Part shown: positions 33,566 to 42,381 of the stretch, one piece after another
Numbering within the stretch: position 1 is the first letter of the stretch
How the letters are laid out: every line of letters starts with the position of its first letter
Origin: Anaerolineaceae bacterium
GTDB lineage: Bacteria; Chloroflexota; Anaerolineae; Anaerolineales; Anaerolineaceae
Length of the DNA stretch: 45,400 nt
Assembly: GCA_002702705.1 (NCBI GenBank)
Contig: PABH01000060.1
Location: 1 to 45,400, forward strand
Direction of reading: 5' to 3'
Made by a program: the position numbers and the translations under genes
The notes under the pieces: generated by a model
Database searches by the model: none
Seen by the model: the letters and a program-made list of their open reading frames with translations, nothing else
Told to the model about the DNA's origin: nothing

Positions 33566-35404
33566 TTACGGGCTTGGATTGAATGTTGTATCAACACTCC
33601 CATCGGTGTTTAAGCGGGCAAAATTAAATCGTTCAAGACCACCAATTTCAGAAAAACTGCCGCCAACCAAAATCTTGCCATCGGGTTGAACAGCCAGAGC
33701 AAAAACCGAATCATTTGGTTCGGGTTTGAAGGTTGGATTCAACGTTCCATTAGAAGATAACTGGCAGATATACGGAAACGATTGGCCATCTAAATTGACG
33801 AAATAGCCACCCACAATAATCTTTCCATCGGTATACATCGACATTGTTAGCGGCCTGTCATCTGGCAGTGGTGCATTAAAACTGGCATCGGCTAAACCAT
33901 TGTCATCAAAACGAAGAATGCTCTCACCGTCTGTGTTAATGATCTTACCATCAGGCTGGATAACAATTAGCCCCGGCAGATATCCCATATGAGTGTAGGA
34001 AGAAAAACTCTCGTCTATATTTCCATACTGATTTACACGGACAAGTTCTGGGTGAGCGGAACCATCACTATCAAAAACACCCGCGATATAAATTTGATCA
34101 CCTTGAAGTGCAATCTCTGCCCCAACACCGCCTGCCCATTGGATATTTGCGTTGAAACTGTCATCCAGGCTGCCATCGGCGTTCAGCCGGGCTACATAAT
34201 TTCTTATCTCTCCATCTGCTCGATTGAATAATCCTTCCACAAAGATGTCACCATCTGGCAGTACAATTATTTTATTAATTGGAAACAATGAATCTACAAT
34301 GGGGAATAAAAGGTTTGCATTAAAACTATTATCCAGACTGCCATCTGAGTTCAAACGGGCGATGCTTTTGTGTGCGACGCCATTCACGTATTCAAAGTAT
34401 CCCCCGATTAGAATTTTACCGTCAGGCTGCTGCGCAATGGAATAAACATCGTCACCCACATTTGCATTAAAGCTCGCATCCAGGCTGCCATCCGAATTCA
34501 AACGAGCGAGATATCTGCGTTCAACGCCGTTCACAAACCTGAAGGTACCGCCAATCAAGATCTTGTTATCATCAGGTTGAATATGGATAGCCTCCACCGA
34601 ACCATCCAACCCATAGAATGGTTCGGCTTGCCAACCAACAACACCTGACGAGCAAATTTTGGTATAAGGAGAATACACCGTGTATTCAACTTGAAACGTG
34701 CCGTTAGCGATATCCGATGAAGTAAAAGTACCATGGATTTCATCTAGTTTCGCATTTGTGGAGGAATCAGAATAATTAAATTGGTCTTCATAAATATCAA
34801 TGGGGATATTAACACTTGTCCAACCTTCCCCAGTACAACCTTCACTCCAACCTGTACTCCAGCCAACAATCAAGGAGCTCGATTCAATCTGGCATTCCGG
34901 TGAATTGTTAACGATATAGGATATACCCTTACCTTGGCTGGTTGTTCCACTCCAAATCCCTGACTGTGGACAGTTAGGCAGAGCTTCTGTTACCACCGCC
35001 GAAACAATATTACTCCAACCACTGCTGGCGTAGGAATTAATTGCTTTGACGCGGTAATAATATGTGCCAATCTCCATCCCGGAAATTTGCATTGATGTGC
35101 CGGAGCCTTCATAAATATTCGTCGGACTTAAAAATGAGGCACTCGTATCCTCCTGGAGTGTGTAAGTGTTCGCTCCTTCGGAAGAATTCCAGATGACTGT
35201 ATAACTACCGTTCCCATCCCCATTATCGATTGTATTTAATACTGGTGCGAGGGGTGTGATGGGAAAGTTCCTTATGATTAGGGGCAGATAGATAGTACCC
35301 TCACCATTAAGCTGTGCCTGGGACATACTGCTGGGACCTGCCAGCATACTCAAACATATGATCAAAACGAAAACAAAACCGGAAAATGAAATTTTGTTTT
35401 TCAT
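33566..35404 (-). CDS. Secreted fibronectin III / delta-60-repeat protein
   Basis: This 612-residue protein has a signal peptide (about residues 1-31) followed at once by the tag-like IYLPLIIRN. A fibronectin type III domain spans roughly 45-140. A Cys-containing beta-rich region follows (CPQSGIWSG to ICSSGVVGW). From about 280 to the end there are seven delta-60 repeats, of the type ARLNSDGSLD.SFNA with QPDGKILIGG. These repeats form a propeller-like fold of unknown ligand. I start at 35404, behind AAGGAG; a start nine codons upstream lacks a site. Extracellular location is secure and the function is not known. The tag links it to the beta-helix proteins. Confidence 0.85.
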   Translation of the reverse strand: MKNKISFSGFVFVLIICLSMLAGPSSMSQAQLNGEGTIYLPLIIRNFPITPLAPVLNTIDNGDGNGSYTVIWNSSEGANTYTLQEDTSASFLSPTNIYEGSGTSMQISGMEIGTYYYRVKAINSYASSGWSNIVSAVVTEALPNCPQSGIWSGTTSQGKGISYIVNNSPECQIESSSLIVGWSTGWSEGCTGEGWTSVNIPIDIYEDQFNYSDSSTNAKLDEIHGTFTSSDIANGTFQVEYTVYSPYTKICSSGVVGWQAEPFYGLDGSVEAIHIQPDDNKILIGGTFRFVNGVERRYLARLNSDGSLDASFNANVGDDVYSIAQQPDGKILIGGYFEYVNGVAHKSIARLNSDGSLDNSFNANLLFPIVDSLFPINKIIVLPDGDIFVEGLFNRADGEIRNYVARLNADGSLDDSFNANIQWAGGVGAEIALQGDQIYIAGVFDSDGSAHPELVRVNQYGNIDESFSSYTHMGYLPGLIVIQPDGKIINTDGESILRFDDNGLADASFNAPLPDDRPLTMSMYTDGKIIVGGYFVNLDGQSFPYICQLSSNGTLNPTFKPEPNDSVFALAVQPDGKILVGGSFSEIGGLERFNFARLNTDGSVDTTFNPSP

Positions 35405-35529
35405 AACCTTGTTCTCCTTATCACTTTTCAAGAAGAAAGCAAATTAAAGAATCATATGAAGTTATATATCTTCGAATTTCATAGCATTAAATATTTTGAT
35501 GGGCGAAGAATTTTTCGGGAATTAATTAG

Positions 35530-35535
35530 ATTGTA
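35530..35535 (-). promoter_or_regulatory. Possible extended -10 for the delta-60 gene
   Basis: TGT directly precedes TACAAT on the minus strand, about 125 bases before the start codon. No -35 is evident. The gap 35405-35884 otherwise shows only AT-rich sequence and the hairpin at 35769. Confidence 0.25.
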
Positions 35536-35768
35536 ACATTTTTTGGTAACGAATAATACTAATTCGGATATGTTTATCTGTTTAGTAAATAAAAATATTG
35601 TCGTGTATCGAATTCTTTGGGATCAAAAATTCCATGTCGATTCAAAAAAAACTATTTGGTTGTTTAGCTGGAAATTTGGTTTTCCTTCTCCCACCGCAAA
35701 GAGGCAATCTCAGTTGTTTGGGTAACAGTGACGGGACCAATGTGAAGTAATTTTTTGGGATTTACCAG

Positions 35769-35794
35769 GAATGGCGGCTTTACTGCCGCCATTC
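35769..35794. repeat. GC-rich hairpin downstream of the GntR operon
   Basis: GAATGGCGGC and GCCGCCATTC pair perfectly (10 bp) around TTTACT. It lies about 90 bases past the end of the minus-strand GntR gene. The lack of a U-run argues against a plain intrinsic terminator, though it may protect the 3' end. Confidence 0.5.
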
Positions 35795-35884
35795 TCATTG
35801 TCCTCGATCTGGTTGGCGATAATCATGTTTATCCGCGTAGTCTTTGGTTTCAACTATCTGGATAGAACTGGCTTATTATTGGGT

Positions 35885-36253
35885 TTATTCCCAACAGTCT
35901 TTTACCAAATCGGTAACTTCATCAACGGTAAGCCCCAATTCCTGATAATAAAGGATATCCTTTTTCATTTGTTCTTCGGCCAGGGTTTGTTTCATCGATT
36001 CTTTGTCTCCCTGGCTGAGATTGGAGACAAAGCAGCCTTTTCCGGTGCGGGTATAAATGAAGTGGTAACGTTCCAATTCTTCCCAGGCTTTTTTGACGGT
36101 TATGATGCTGACGCGAAGTTCTTTTGCCGCAGTACGAATGCTTGGCAGTGCCGCATCGGTTTTGATCTCACCGTTAATGATCTGGCTGCTGATTTGTTCG
36201 TATATTTGTTGGTAGATCGGTTTGTCCGATGTATTGGAGATGATGATGTTCAA
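35885..36253 (-). CDS. GntR-family (YtrA-type) transcriptional regulator
   Basis: This 122-residue protein has the GntR winged helix (residues 10-78: PIYQQIYEQISSQIINGEI, LPSIRTAAKELRVS, TGKGCFVS) and a short helical tail of about 45 residues. That is the length of the YtrA subfamily, which lacks a large effector domain and usually represses its own ABC-transporter operon. It is the last of three co-oriented genes and overlaps the permease gene by four bases. The likely operator is the palindrome at 37815. Confidence 0.9.
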   Translation of the reverse strand: MNIIISNTSDKPIYQQIYEQISSQIINGEIKTDAALPSIRTAAKELRVSIITVKKAWEELERYHFIYTRTGKGCFVSNLSQGDKESMKQTLAEEQMKKDILYYQELGLTVDEVTDLVKDCWE

Positions 36254-36906
36254 GATACATCAACCTTTTCAAATTCTTTCAAGGATAGTTTGTAGGCGAA
36301 CCAATTCAAAACAACAAACATCAGGATGCCGCCTGCCAGGATGAACCAGTGAATCTGGGTGTAGTTTCCACTGGTGTTGTGGATAATTTCATGAGCAGTC
36401 TTGTTGAATAACACCAGCAATTCAACAGCGGCGGCAAACAGAACCCCCACCGCATTGATGGCGACCGCTGCCAGGCCATATTTATGCGCCGATTTGAAAT
36501 AGAGTGGAAAGAAGCTGAAATTCATGAGGCCAAACATCAAAAAAACCAGGCCAAAGAAAGCCATATTGGGTTCGACGAAAATATACATCGGCAGATTGTA
36601 AAGCAAATGGTGGATGATCGTAAAAATGAGGGTCAGCAGAATATGGGCTAATTCCAATAGGATAATGGCATTCATTCTGGCCTGGACGATCTCCTGCCGT
36701 CTGACGGGCAGTAAAAGGGAAAACATCAGGTCATTTTGTGTTTTATAGGCTGCAAATATATTAGGAATTGAAATAAAGGCAAAATATAAAAGCACAATGA
36801 AGTACAACCAGCCGGGAATCAACATCAGGGCTGAAGCCAGAACGGCGACCAAAAAAAAGAGGGGATGGATCGAAACTTTAAATTCTTTATATAGTAGATT
36901 AAGCAT
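36250..36906 (-). CDS. ABC-2-type transporter permease
   Basis: This 218-residue protein has about six membrane helices and matches the short ABC-2 permease type often paired with YtrA regulators. The cytoplasmic segment KTQNDLMFSLLLPVRRQEIVQARM resembles the coupling loop with its LPV.R.EIV.AR motif. It probably pairs with the ATPase encoded just upstream, with which it overlaps by eight bases. Substrate is unknown; related systems respond to cell-envelope stress or antibiotics. Confidence 0.85.
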   Translation of the reverse strand: MLNLLYKEFKVSIHPLFFLVAVLASALMLIPGWLYFIVLLYFAFISIPNIFAAYKTQNDLMFSLLLPVRRQEIVQARMNAIILLELAHILLTLIFTIIHHLLYNLPMYIFVEPNMAFFGLVFLMFGLMNFSFFPLYFKSAHKYGLAAVAINAVGVLFAAAVELLVLFNKTAHEIIHNTSGNYTQIHWFILAGGILMFVVLNWFAYKLSLKEFEKVDVS

Positions 36907-37756
36907 TGAGAAGCTCCTCTCTGCGAGCGTAATAAATCATAATATCTTCTAAATTGGGTTTTTCCTGCAGGAGCCCATTCACCGGTTTAAATTCGGATTT
37001 TTTGACCAACCCGGTAAATCCAAAGGCATTGTTTTTATAGGCGATCAGGTTATTGGAAACGGCTTCAAAATCTTTTTGTGTACCTTTGATGATGCGGTAC
37101 GTATCGAGAAATTCATCCCGGGTATTGCTGGCGATGATTTCACCGTTATTGATATAGGTCACGTAATCGGCACATTTATCCAAATCGGATGTGATATGGG
37201 TGGAGAATAAGATGCTGCGGGTTCCATCTTCGACTAATTCCTGGAAGGTCTCCAACAGCTGATCCCGGGCGACCGGGTCCAGACCGCTGGTTGGTTCATC
37301 CAGAATGAGCAGCCTGGCCTGGTGGGATAAAGCCAGGGTCAGTGAGTATTTCACCTTCATTCCTTCGGATAACTCCGAAATCTTTTTTTCGGGGTCTAAC
37401 TTAAATTTCTTAAGGTAATAAAAATAGGTTTCTTCGTCCCAATTGCTGTAAAACCGTTTGACGACATTGGTTAGGGTGCTGATTTTGCTTTTTGTGTAAA
37501 AATTTACGCCGCCAAAAGCAACCCCAATATCTTGTTTCAGTTCAAGTTCGTGATCTTTATAATTTTTTCCAAAAATGCGGATTTCGCCGCCATCGGTATG
37601 GATCATATTCAGAATGGCTTTTAGGGTGGTGGTTTTTCCGGCACCGTTGCTGCCGATAAACCCCATGATATACCCTTCGTCCAGATTAAAAGAAACATCT
37701 TTCAGATGGAACTTTTCATAATACTTATTGAGATTTTTGATTTGTAATGGAATCAA
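36899..37756 (-). CDS. ABC transporter ATP-binding protein
   Basis: This 285-residue ATPase has Walker A GSNGAGKTT (about residues 35-43), a signature region LSEGMKVKYSL, Walker B LLILDEPTSGLDP and switch His in STHITSD. A C-terminal extension is typical of drug or lantibiotic-type exporters. I choose TTG at 37756, seven bases after AAAGGAG; a TTG two codons earlier is too close to the site. First gene of the operon with permease and GntR regulator. Confidence 0.92.
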   Translation of the reverse strand: MIPLQIKNLNKYYEKFHLKDVSFNLDEGYIMGFIGSNGAGKTTTLKAILNMIHTDGGEIRIFGKNYKDHELELKQDIGVAFGGVNFYTKSKISTLTNVVKRFYSNWDEETYFYYLKKFKLDPEKKISELSEGMKVKYSLTLALSHQARLLILDEPTSGLDPVARDQLLETFQELVEDGTRSILFSTHITSDLDKCADYVTYINNGEIIASNTRDEFLDTYRIIKGTQKDFEAVSNNLIAYKNNAFGFTGLVKKSEFKPVNGLLQEKPNLEDIMIYYARREELLNA

Positions 37757-37814
37757 CGTCAACTCCTTTTGTTGGTACGGATATTTTTTTATACCGTTAT
37801 CTGTATATATTGTA

Positions 37815-37845
37815 TATACTGTGTATGTTATATATGCACAGTATA
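37815..37845. promoter_or_regulatory. Likely GntR operator upstream of the ABC operon
   Basis: TATACTGTGTAT and ATGCACAGTATA form an inverted repeat (11 of 12 positions) around GTTATAT. It lies 59 bases upstream of the ATPase start in a very AT-rich promoter region. YtrA-type regulators bind such palindromes in front of their own operons. Confidence 0.6.
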
Positions 37846-37910
37846 GTTGGTTTGGTTTTCTTTGTCAAGGGGAAAGTGGTGATTGGTGAAATCGACCGGT
37901 AAGGAGCGTA

Positions 37911-37990
37911 GTTGGGCAAGGCCGGTGTGGGGATCGGTCGTTTGCAAGATGAGCTATATTTTACAGATATATGATAGCTACGTGCCCAAC
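37911..37990. repeat. 80-base GTTGGGC-ended repeat, copy 2
   Basis: GTTGGGCA at the left and TGCCCAAC at the right are exact inverted ends. The interior aligns by eye with 32310-32390. The gap 37757-38385 otherwise holds the ABC promoter and operator and an AT-rich stretch with GAAGAAAAAGAAGTCACGAAG, but no gene that I can support. Confidence 0.55.
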
Positions 37991-38385
37991 AAAAAATTAT
38001 TTACAAAGAAGAAAAAGAAGTCACGAAGGATAAAGCAGAGTTGATCGGGTAGACCAACACAGTTTAGTGGAATTGAGTGAGATTAGTCACCGAATCACAA
38101 TTTCGATCATTCGCTTTACAAATTGCTTTAAGTATTCAATAATTAATGCAATACCCTAAACCATAGTGGGGAGCAAAATTCAGGGGAATCATAATATAAA
38201 GAGAAAATAATTAAATACGTCCTGTACCTTGAAAAAAATAGACAATACCGGCTTAGCAGAATCTATGGAAATGCAGGCTGTAGCAAATCGGTTCATGACT
38301 TTGATCTCGGTTGATATCAAAGTTGAAATTCAAGTGTAAATCCGATACGATAGAGTCAGAGATACCATCTCCCTCGGAGGAAATC

Positions 38386-38913
38386 ATGCTCGAAACCCAC
38401 CCCTTTGGAAATTTTGTACCCAACAATGCGACGACGCTTATTTTGGGAAGTTTTACCGGAAGGCAGGCGGTTAAGGGAAAGTCCTATACCTATGAAGCGT
38501 ACGACTGGTTTTATGGCACCCCACGCAATCAATTCTGGCCGATGATTGAGGCGGTGTATGGGGTTGCCCTGCCGACCAAAAAAAGCAAACAAGATTTGTT
38601 TACCAAACATGGTATAGCGATTACCGATATTATCTATCAATGTGAACGCCAGGATGGAAATAATTCAGACAGCAATTTGAAGAACATTGTATATAACCAA
38701 CAAGCGATTCTTGAAATCGTGGCAAGCCACCCGATCCAAACCATCTTGTTCACCAGTAGATTTGTAGAACGCAAATTCCGAGCCGAATTTAAGCATATCC
38801 TGGAGGGTTATCCCAATATTGAATATCATGTTTTACCCTCGCCCTCTCCACGTTACGCCAGCATGAAGAAAGAAGAAAAGATCAAACGCTATCACGATCT
38901 GCTGCCAAAATAA
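38386..38913 (+). CDS. Uracil-DNA glycosylase superfamily, deoxyinosine-type
   Basis: This 175-residue protein fits the uracil-DNA glycosylase superfamily, closest to the hypoxanthine (deoxyinosine) glycosylase branch. Motif 1 is TTLILGSFTGRQA, followed by WFYGTPRNQFWPMI with the Asn characteristic of that branch, and the late motif is LPSPSPRYAS. These enzymes remove deaminated bases to start base-excision repair. I start at 38386, behind GGAGGAAATC; the in-frame ATG at 38311 has no site. It appears to be a single-gene unit. Confidence 0.83.
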   Translation: MLETHPFGNFVPNNATTLILGSFTGRQAVKGKSYTYEAYDWFYGTPRNQFWPMIEAVYGVALPTKKSKQDLFTKHGIAITDIIYQCERQDGNNSDSNLKNIVYNQQAILEIVASHPIQTILFTSRFVERKFRAEFKHILEGYPNIEYHVLPSPSPRYASMKKEEKIKRYHDLLPK

Positions 38914-38979
38914 TTTTTCGATTTTCCCCCAATTTCCTGCTTGTCTGGATGGGCGATGTTTTGTACAATTTAGCTATCT

Positions 38980-38985
38980 TATAAT
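38980..38985 (+). promoter_or_regulatory. Possible -10 box of the ECF S-component gene
   Basis: TATAAT lies 31 bases before the ATG at 39016. The -35 candidates at proper spacing are poor, so support is limited to the perfect -10 hexamer. Confidence 0.35.
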
Positions 38986-39015
38986 TCATTCCATGTTTCA
39001 TTCGAGGAGAATAAA

Positions 39016-39573
39016 ATGAAAGATCTGTTTAAAGTCAGTACCAGAACCATTGTTGCCACGGGACTTGGCGCCGCTATTTTTACTTTATTGTTCATGTATG
39101 TGAAAGTGCCTTCCCCCATTCCCGAAACCAGTTTCCAAACCGCGTACGGCCTGGGTGCCTTCTTCGCCACCCTGTTTGGCCCCATCGCGGGTGCGCTGAT
39201 CGCTTTCATTGGGCATGCCCTCAGTGATGCCATTCAATACGGTTCCCCCTGGTGGAGCTGGGTTATCGCCAGCGGCGTGGCCGGGTTTGTGTTTGGTTTC
39301 GCTTTTAAACGCACCAAAGTGGAATTGGGCGAATTTAAGGGCAAAGACATCCTCACCTTTAATATCATTCAGGTTATTGGCAACGTCATCGCCTGGGTAA
39401 TCGTAGCCCCGGTTTTGGATATCCTTATTTATTCCGAACCAGTAAACCTGGTCTTCACCCAGGGCATCACCGCTGCCATCATGAACTCTGTCAGCGCCGG
39501 TGTGATCGGTACCCTGTTGCTGATCGCCTATGCCGCCACCCGCACCAAAAAAGGCAGCCTGAGTAAGGAGTAA
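39016..39573 (+). CDS. ECF transporter S component, UPF0397-type
   Basis: This 185-residue membrane protein has about five or six helices. GPIAGALIAFIGHALSDAIQYGSPWWSWVIASG matches the UPF0397-type substrate-binding component of energy-coupling-factor importers (two parts of that loop: GHALSDA and YGSPWWSW). S components capture a vitamin or nucleoside-like ligand and dock on EcfA/EcfT. The ECF module follows in the next two genes, so they likely work together. Substrate unproven; the downstream SAM hydrolase-family gene hints at an adenosyl compound. GAGGAG precedes the ATG. Confidence 0.85.
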   Translation: MKDLFKVSTRTIVATGLGAAIFTLLFMYVKVPSPIPETSFQTAYGLGAFFATLFGPIAGALIAFIGHALSDAIQYGSPWWSWVIASGVAGFVFGFAFKRTKVELGEFKGKDILTFNIIQVIGNVIAWVIVAPVLDILIYSEPVNLVFTQGITAAIMNSVSAGVIGTLLLIAYAATRTKKGSLSKE

Positions 39574-39576
39574 TAC

Positions 39577-39719
39577 CCCCTCATCCAAACCTTCTCTCCA
39601 TCGGGGAGAAGGCTTTAACGCCCTTTGAAAATACAGGTTCTTTTTAGGACTGCCTATTTTTACATAATGTCAAATTCCCTTCTCCCAAAACATGGGAGAA
39701 GGGTAGGGGATGAGGGCCG
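39577..39719. repeat. Large inverted repeat between S component and ATPase genes
   Basis: CCCCTCATCC...CCTTCTC at 39577-39598 and GGGAGAAGGGTAGGGGATGA near 39693-39714 are near-complementary, and each arm carries its own small hairpin ending in GAGAAGG. This form is familiar from widespread intergenic repeat elements. It separates the S-component gene from the ATPase gene. Confidence 0.6.
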
Positions 39720-39758
39720 GATGTCCCTACTGTCGATTATTTTTGGTTTATAATTAAC

Positions 39759-39788
39759 CCCGGGCCGGGTATTGGCCCGGGATTTTTT
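39759..39788 (+). terminator. GC-rich hairpin with U-run before the ECF ATPase gene
   Basis: CCCGGGCC (39759-39766) and GGCCCGGG (39774-39781) pair perfectly, followed by ATTTTTT. It is a strong intrinsic terminator by sequence, placed 35 bases before the ATPase start and just after a TATAAT at 39749. It may end the S-component transcript or be part of a leader control. Confidence 0.7.
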
Positions 39789-39823
39789 ATTATTTTAATG
39801 GTACGAAACGGAATCCATCCTTC

Positions 39824-41533
39824 ATGGAAAAACAAGCAGTCATCGAATTTCAAAATTTTTCCTTCCAATATTACAGCCAGGCTGAACCCACCCTGCACGA
39901 TATTAACCTGAAAATTTATCCGGGTGAAAAAATATTAATCGTTGGTCCCAGCGGCAGCGGCAAGAGTACCATCGGCCACTGTTTAAACGGGTTAATTCCT
40001 TTTTCTTATCAGGGTGAAATTAAAGGCAGTTTGAAGATTAACGGTTTGGAGACCAAAAACCTGGATATCTTTCGACTGTCGAAGATGGTCGGGACGGTCT
40101 TGCAGGATTCAGACGGGCAGTTTGTCGGCCTGACCGCCGGTGAGGATATTGCCTTTGCACTCGAAAATGACAATATTCCCCATACCGAGATGCACGCCCG
40201 GGTGGGAAAAGTGGCCGAGATGGTGGATATGCAAAACTGGCTGACCTCTTCCCCATTTGAGTTGTCCGGCGGGCAGAAGCAGCGAACTTCGCTGGCCGGG
40301 GTGATGATTGATGATGTCGATATTTTACTGTTTGATGAACCGCTTGCTAACCTTGATCCCGCCACCGGCAAAACTGCAATTGAAATTATCGATGATATTC
40401 ATCAGGCTTCTCAAAAAACGATCGTGATCATCGAGCACCGCTTGGAAGATGTGCTGCACCGCCCGATTGACCGGGTTATCGTGTTGGAAGAGGGACGTAT
40501 TATCGCTGACATGAACACCCATGATCTGGTTTCGTCTACCATTCTAAAGGAAACCGGCATTCGTGAGCCACTCTATGTAACAGCCTTAAAATATGCCGGT
40601 GTACGGGTTACCAGCGACACCCTCCCCGGGCATATCACCACCCTGAACACGGATTTATCACGCCAGGCGTTAACCACCTGGCATAAGACGATTATTAAAC
40701 AGGATTGGCGCAACACCAACCCTTCTATTTTGAAGATGGAGCATGTTTACTTTTCCTATGATGGGAAACGCCAGATATTAGATGACATCAGTTTTGACAT
40801 TCGGGAAGGGGAAATGGTTTCGATTGTCGGCAAAAACGGCGCCGGGAAATCCACCCTCTCGAAGCTGTTATGCGGTTTTGAAAAAGAAGACCGGGGTACC
40901 ATTTATTACCGCGGAGAGGATATCAAGGACAAAACCATTAAAGAACGGGCGGAAATTATTGGATTGGTGATGCAGAACCCCAACCAGATGATCTCCAAAC
41001 CAATGATCTATGACGAAGTCGCGTTGGGGCTGCGGCTGCGAAACGTACCGGAAGATGAAATCGCGGAACGGATTGAGAAGGTGCTTAAGATCTGCGGGCT
41101 GCTGCCGTTCCGCAATTGGCCCATCTCCGCGTTAAGTTATGGGCAGAAAAAGCGGGTTACCATTGCCGCCATTCTGGTCTTGAATCCCAAAATCCTGATT
41201 TTGGATGAACCGACTGCCGGGCAGGATTTTCGCCATTACACCGAGATTATGGAGTTCCTGGTGGAGATCAATAAACTGGGCATTACCATCATCCTGATCA
41301 CCCACGATATGCACCTGATGTTGGAATACACTCCCCGCGCGATTGTTTTAGCGGGAGGACGGATTATTGCGGATACGGCCGCGTCGGTGGTGCTCACCGA
41401 CAGCCAGGTCATTGCCGAAGCCAACCTGAAGGAAACTTCGCTTTTTCACCTGGCTCAATTGGCGGGTATTTCGGATGGCACCGCGTTTGTGCAGGGATTT
41501 ATTGATTACGAAAGGGAGTTGAAAGACCGATGA
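39824..41533 (+). CDS. Fused double ATPase of an ECF transporter
   Basis: This 569-residue protein joins two ABC ATPase domains. The first has GPSGSGKST, LSGGQKQR and ILLFDEPLANLDP. The second, from about 305, has GKNGAGKST, LSYGQKKR and ILILDEPTAGQD. Each half resembles EcfA, so the single chain can supply both ATP sites of the importer. The fused layout is as in YkoD-type proteins. Its stop overlaps the EcfT start by four bases. No clear Shine-Dalgarno is visible before the ATG. Confidence 0.93.
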   Translation: MEKQAVIEFQNFSFQYYSQAEPTLHDINLKIYPGEKILIVGPSGSGKSTIGHCLNGLIPFSYQGEIKGSLKINGLETKNLDIFRLSKMVGTVLQDSDGQFVGLTAGEDIAFALENDNIPHTEMHARVGKVAEMVDMQNWLTSSPFELSGGQKQRTSLAGVMIDDVDILLFDEPLANLDPATGKTAIEIIDDIHQASQKTIVIIEHRLEDVLHRPIDRVIVLEEGRIIADMNTHDLVSSTILKETGIREPLYVTALKYAGVRVTSDTLPGHITTLNTDLSRQALTTWHKTIIKQDWRNTNPSILKMEHVYFSYDGKRQILDDISFDIREGEMVSIVGKNGAGKSTLSKLLCGFEKEDRGTIYYRGEDIKDKTIKERAEIIGLVMQNPNQMISKPMIYDEVALGLRLRNVPEDEIAERIEKVLKICGLLPFRNWPISALSYGQKKRVTIAAILVLNPKILILDEPTAGQDFRHYTEIMEFLVEINKLGITIILITHDMHLMLEYTPRAIVLAGGRIIADTAASVVLTDSQVIAEANLKETSLFHLAQLAGISDGTAFVQGFIDYERELKDR

Positions 41534-42369
41534 CCGTTAAAGCCAAACTCTTTTCGTATAACTTGCTGGATACCCCCATTCACGAACTGTCCGGCCTGAC
41601 CAAGCTGATTTGTTTTTTGCTGCTGACTTTTGCGGTTATGTTTTCCTATGACATTCGCGTTATTCTGGCGGTGATGGTCTTTTCGTTTATCGTGCTCAAA
41701 ATATCCCGCATCAAGTTCTCTCAAATTCGTTTGATGGTGATTTATGTACTCATCTTTTTGGTGACCAATGCCGTCATTTCGTTTTTCTTCTCACCAGAGG
41801 AGGGGGTGAAAATTTACGGCACCCGCCACAACCTGGTTGCCATTTATGGCGGGATGTATATCACCTGGGAACAGATTTTTTATCAGGTGACAAAATTTTT
41901 TAAGTACGGTTCCGTCATCCCGCTGGGTATCATTTTTTTGTTAACCACCAATCCCAGTGAATTCGCCTCTTCCCTGAACCGGATTAAGGTCAATTATAAA
42001 GCGGCCTTTGCGGTGGCATTAACCCTGCGTTATTTTCCCGATGTCCAGCGTGAATACCGCGATATCAGCCTGGCACAGCAGGCACGGGGCTTGGATCTTT
42101 CCCATAAGGCTAAGTTCAAAGACCGCTTTAAGAACGCCTTAATGATCATTATTCCGCTCATTTTCTCCACACTGGATCGTATCGAACTGATCAGTAACGC
42201 CATGGATTTGCGTGGTTTTGCCAAAAACAAAACCCGTACCTGGTATACGACTCGCAGAATGAACCGTAAGGATTTTATTGCTTTGGCGATTTCTGCGCTT
42301 ATTTTTATCAGTACCATCTTAATTTCGGTATTTATCAATCACGGCCGGTTTTATAATCCATTTATTTAA
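41530..42369 (+). CDS. ECF transporter transmembrane component EcfT
   Basis: This 279-residue membrane protein has five to six helices. The cytoplasmic coupling region contains QQARGLDLS and, later, AMDLRGFAKN, the two (A/L)RG-type motifs by which EcfT touches the ATPase domains. Length is typical. It overlaps the ATPase stop (ATGA), which supports co-translation and one complex with the S component. Confidence 0.92.
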   Translation: MTVKAKLFSYNLLDTPIHELSGLTKLICFLLLTFAVMFSYDIRVILAVMVFSFIVLKISRIKFSQIRLMVIYVLIFLVTNAVISFFFSPEEGVKIYGTRHNLVAIYGGMYITWEQIFYQVTKFFKYGSVIPLGIIFLLTTNPSEFASSLNRIKVNYKAAFAVALTLRYFPDVQREYRDISLAQQARGLDLSHKAKFKDRFKNALMIIIPLIFSTLDRIELISNAMDLRGFAKNKTRTWYTTRRMNRKDFIALAISALIFISTILISVFINHGRFYNPFI

Positions 42370-42381
42370 AGGAGGAAATAC

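Noticed and set aside
35771-36295. A 174-codon plus-strand frame
   Set aside because: It is antisense to the clear GntR regulator and has no recognisable domain or ribosome site.
39726-39754. Promoter for the ECF ATPase with TATAAT at 39749
   Set aside because: No acceptable -35, and transcription would start at the strong terminator hairpin, so a working promoter here is doubtful.
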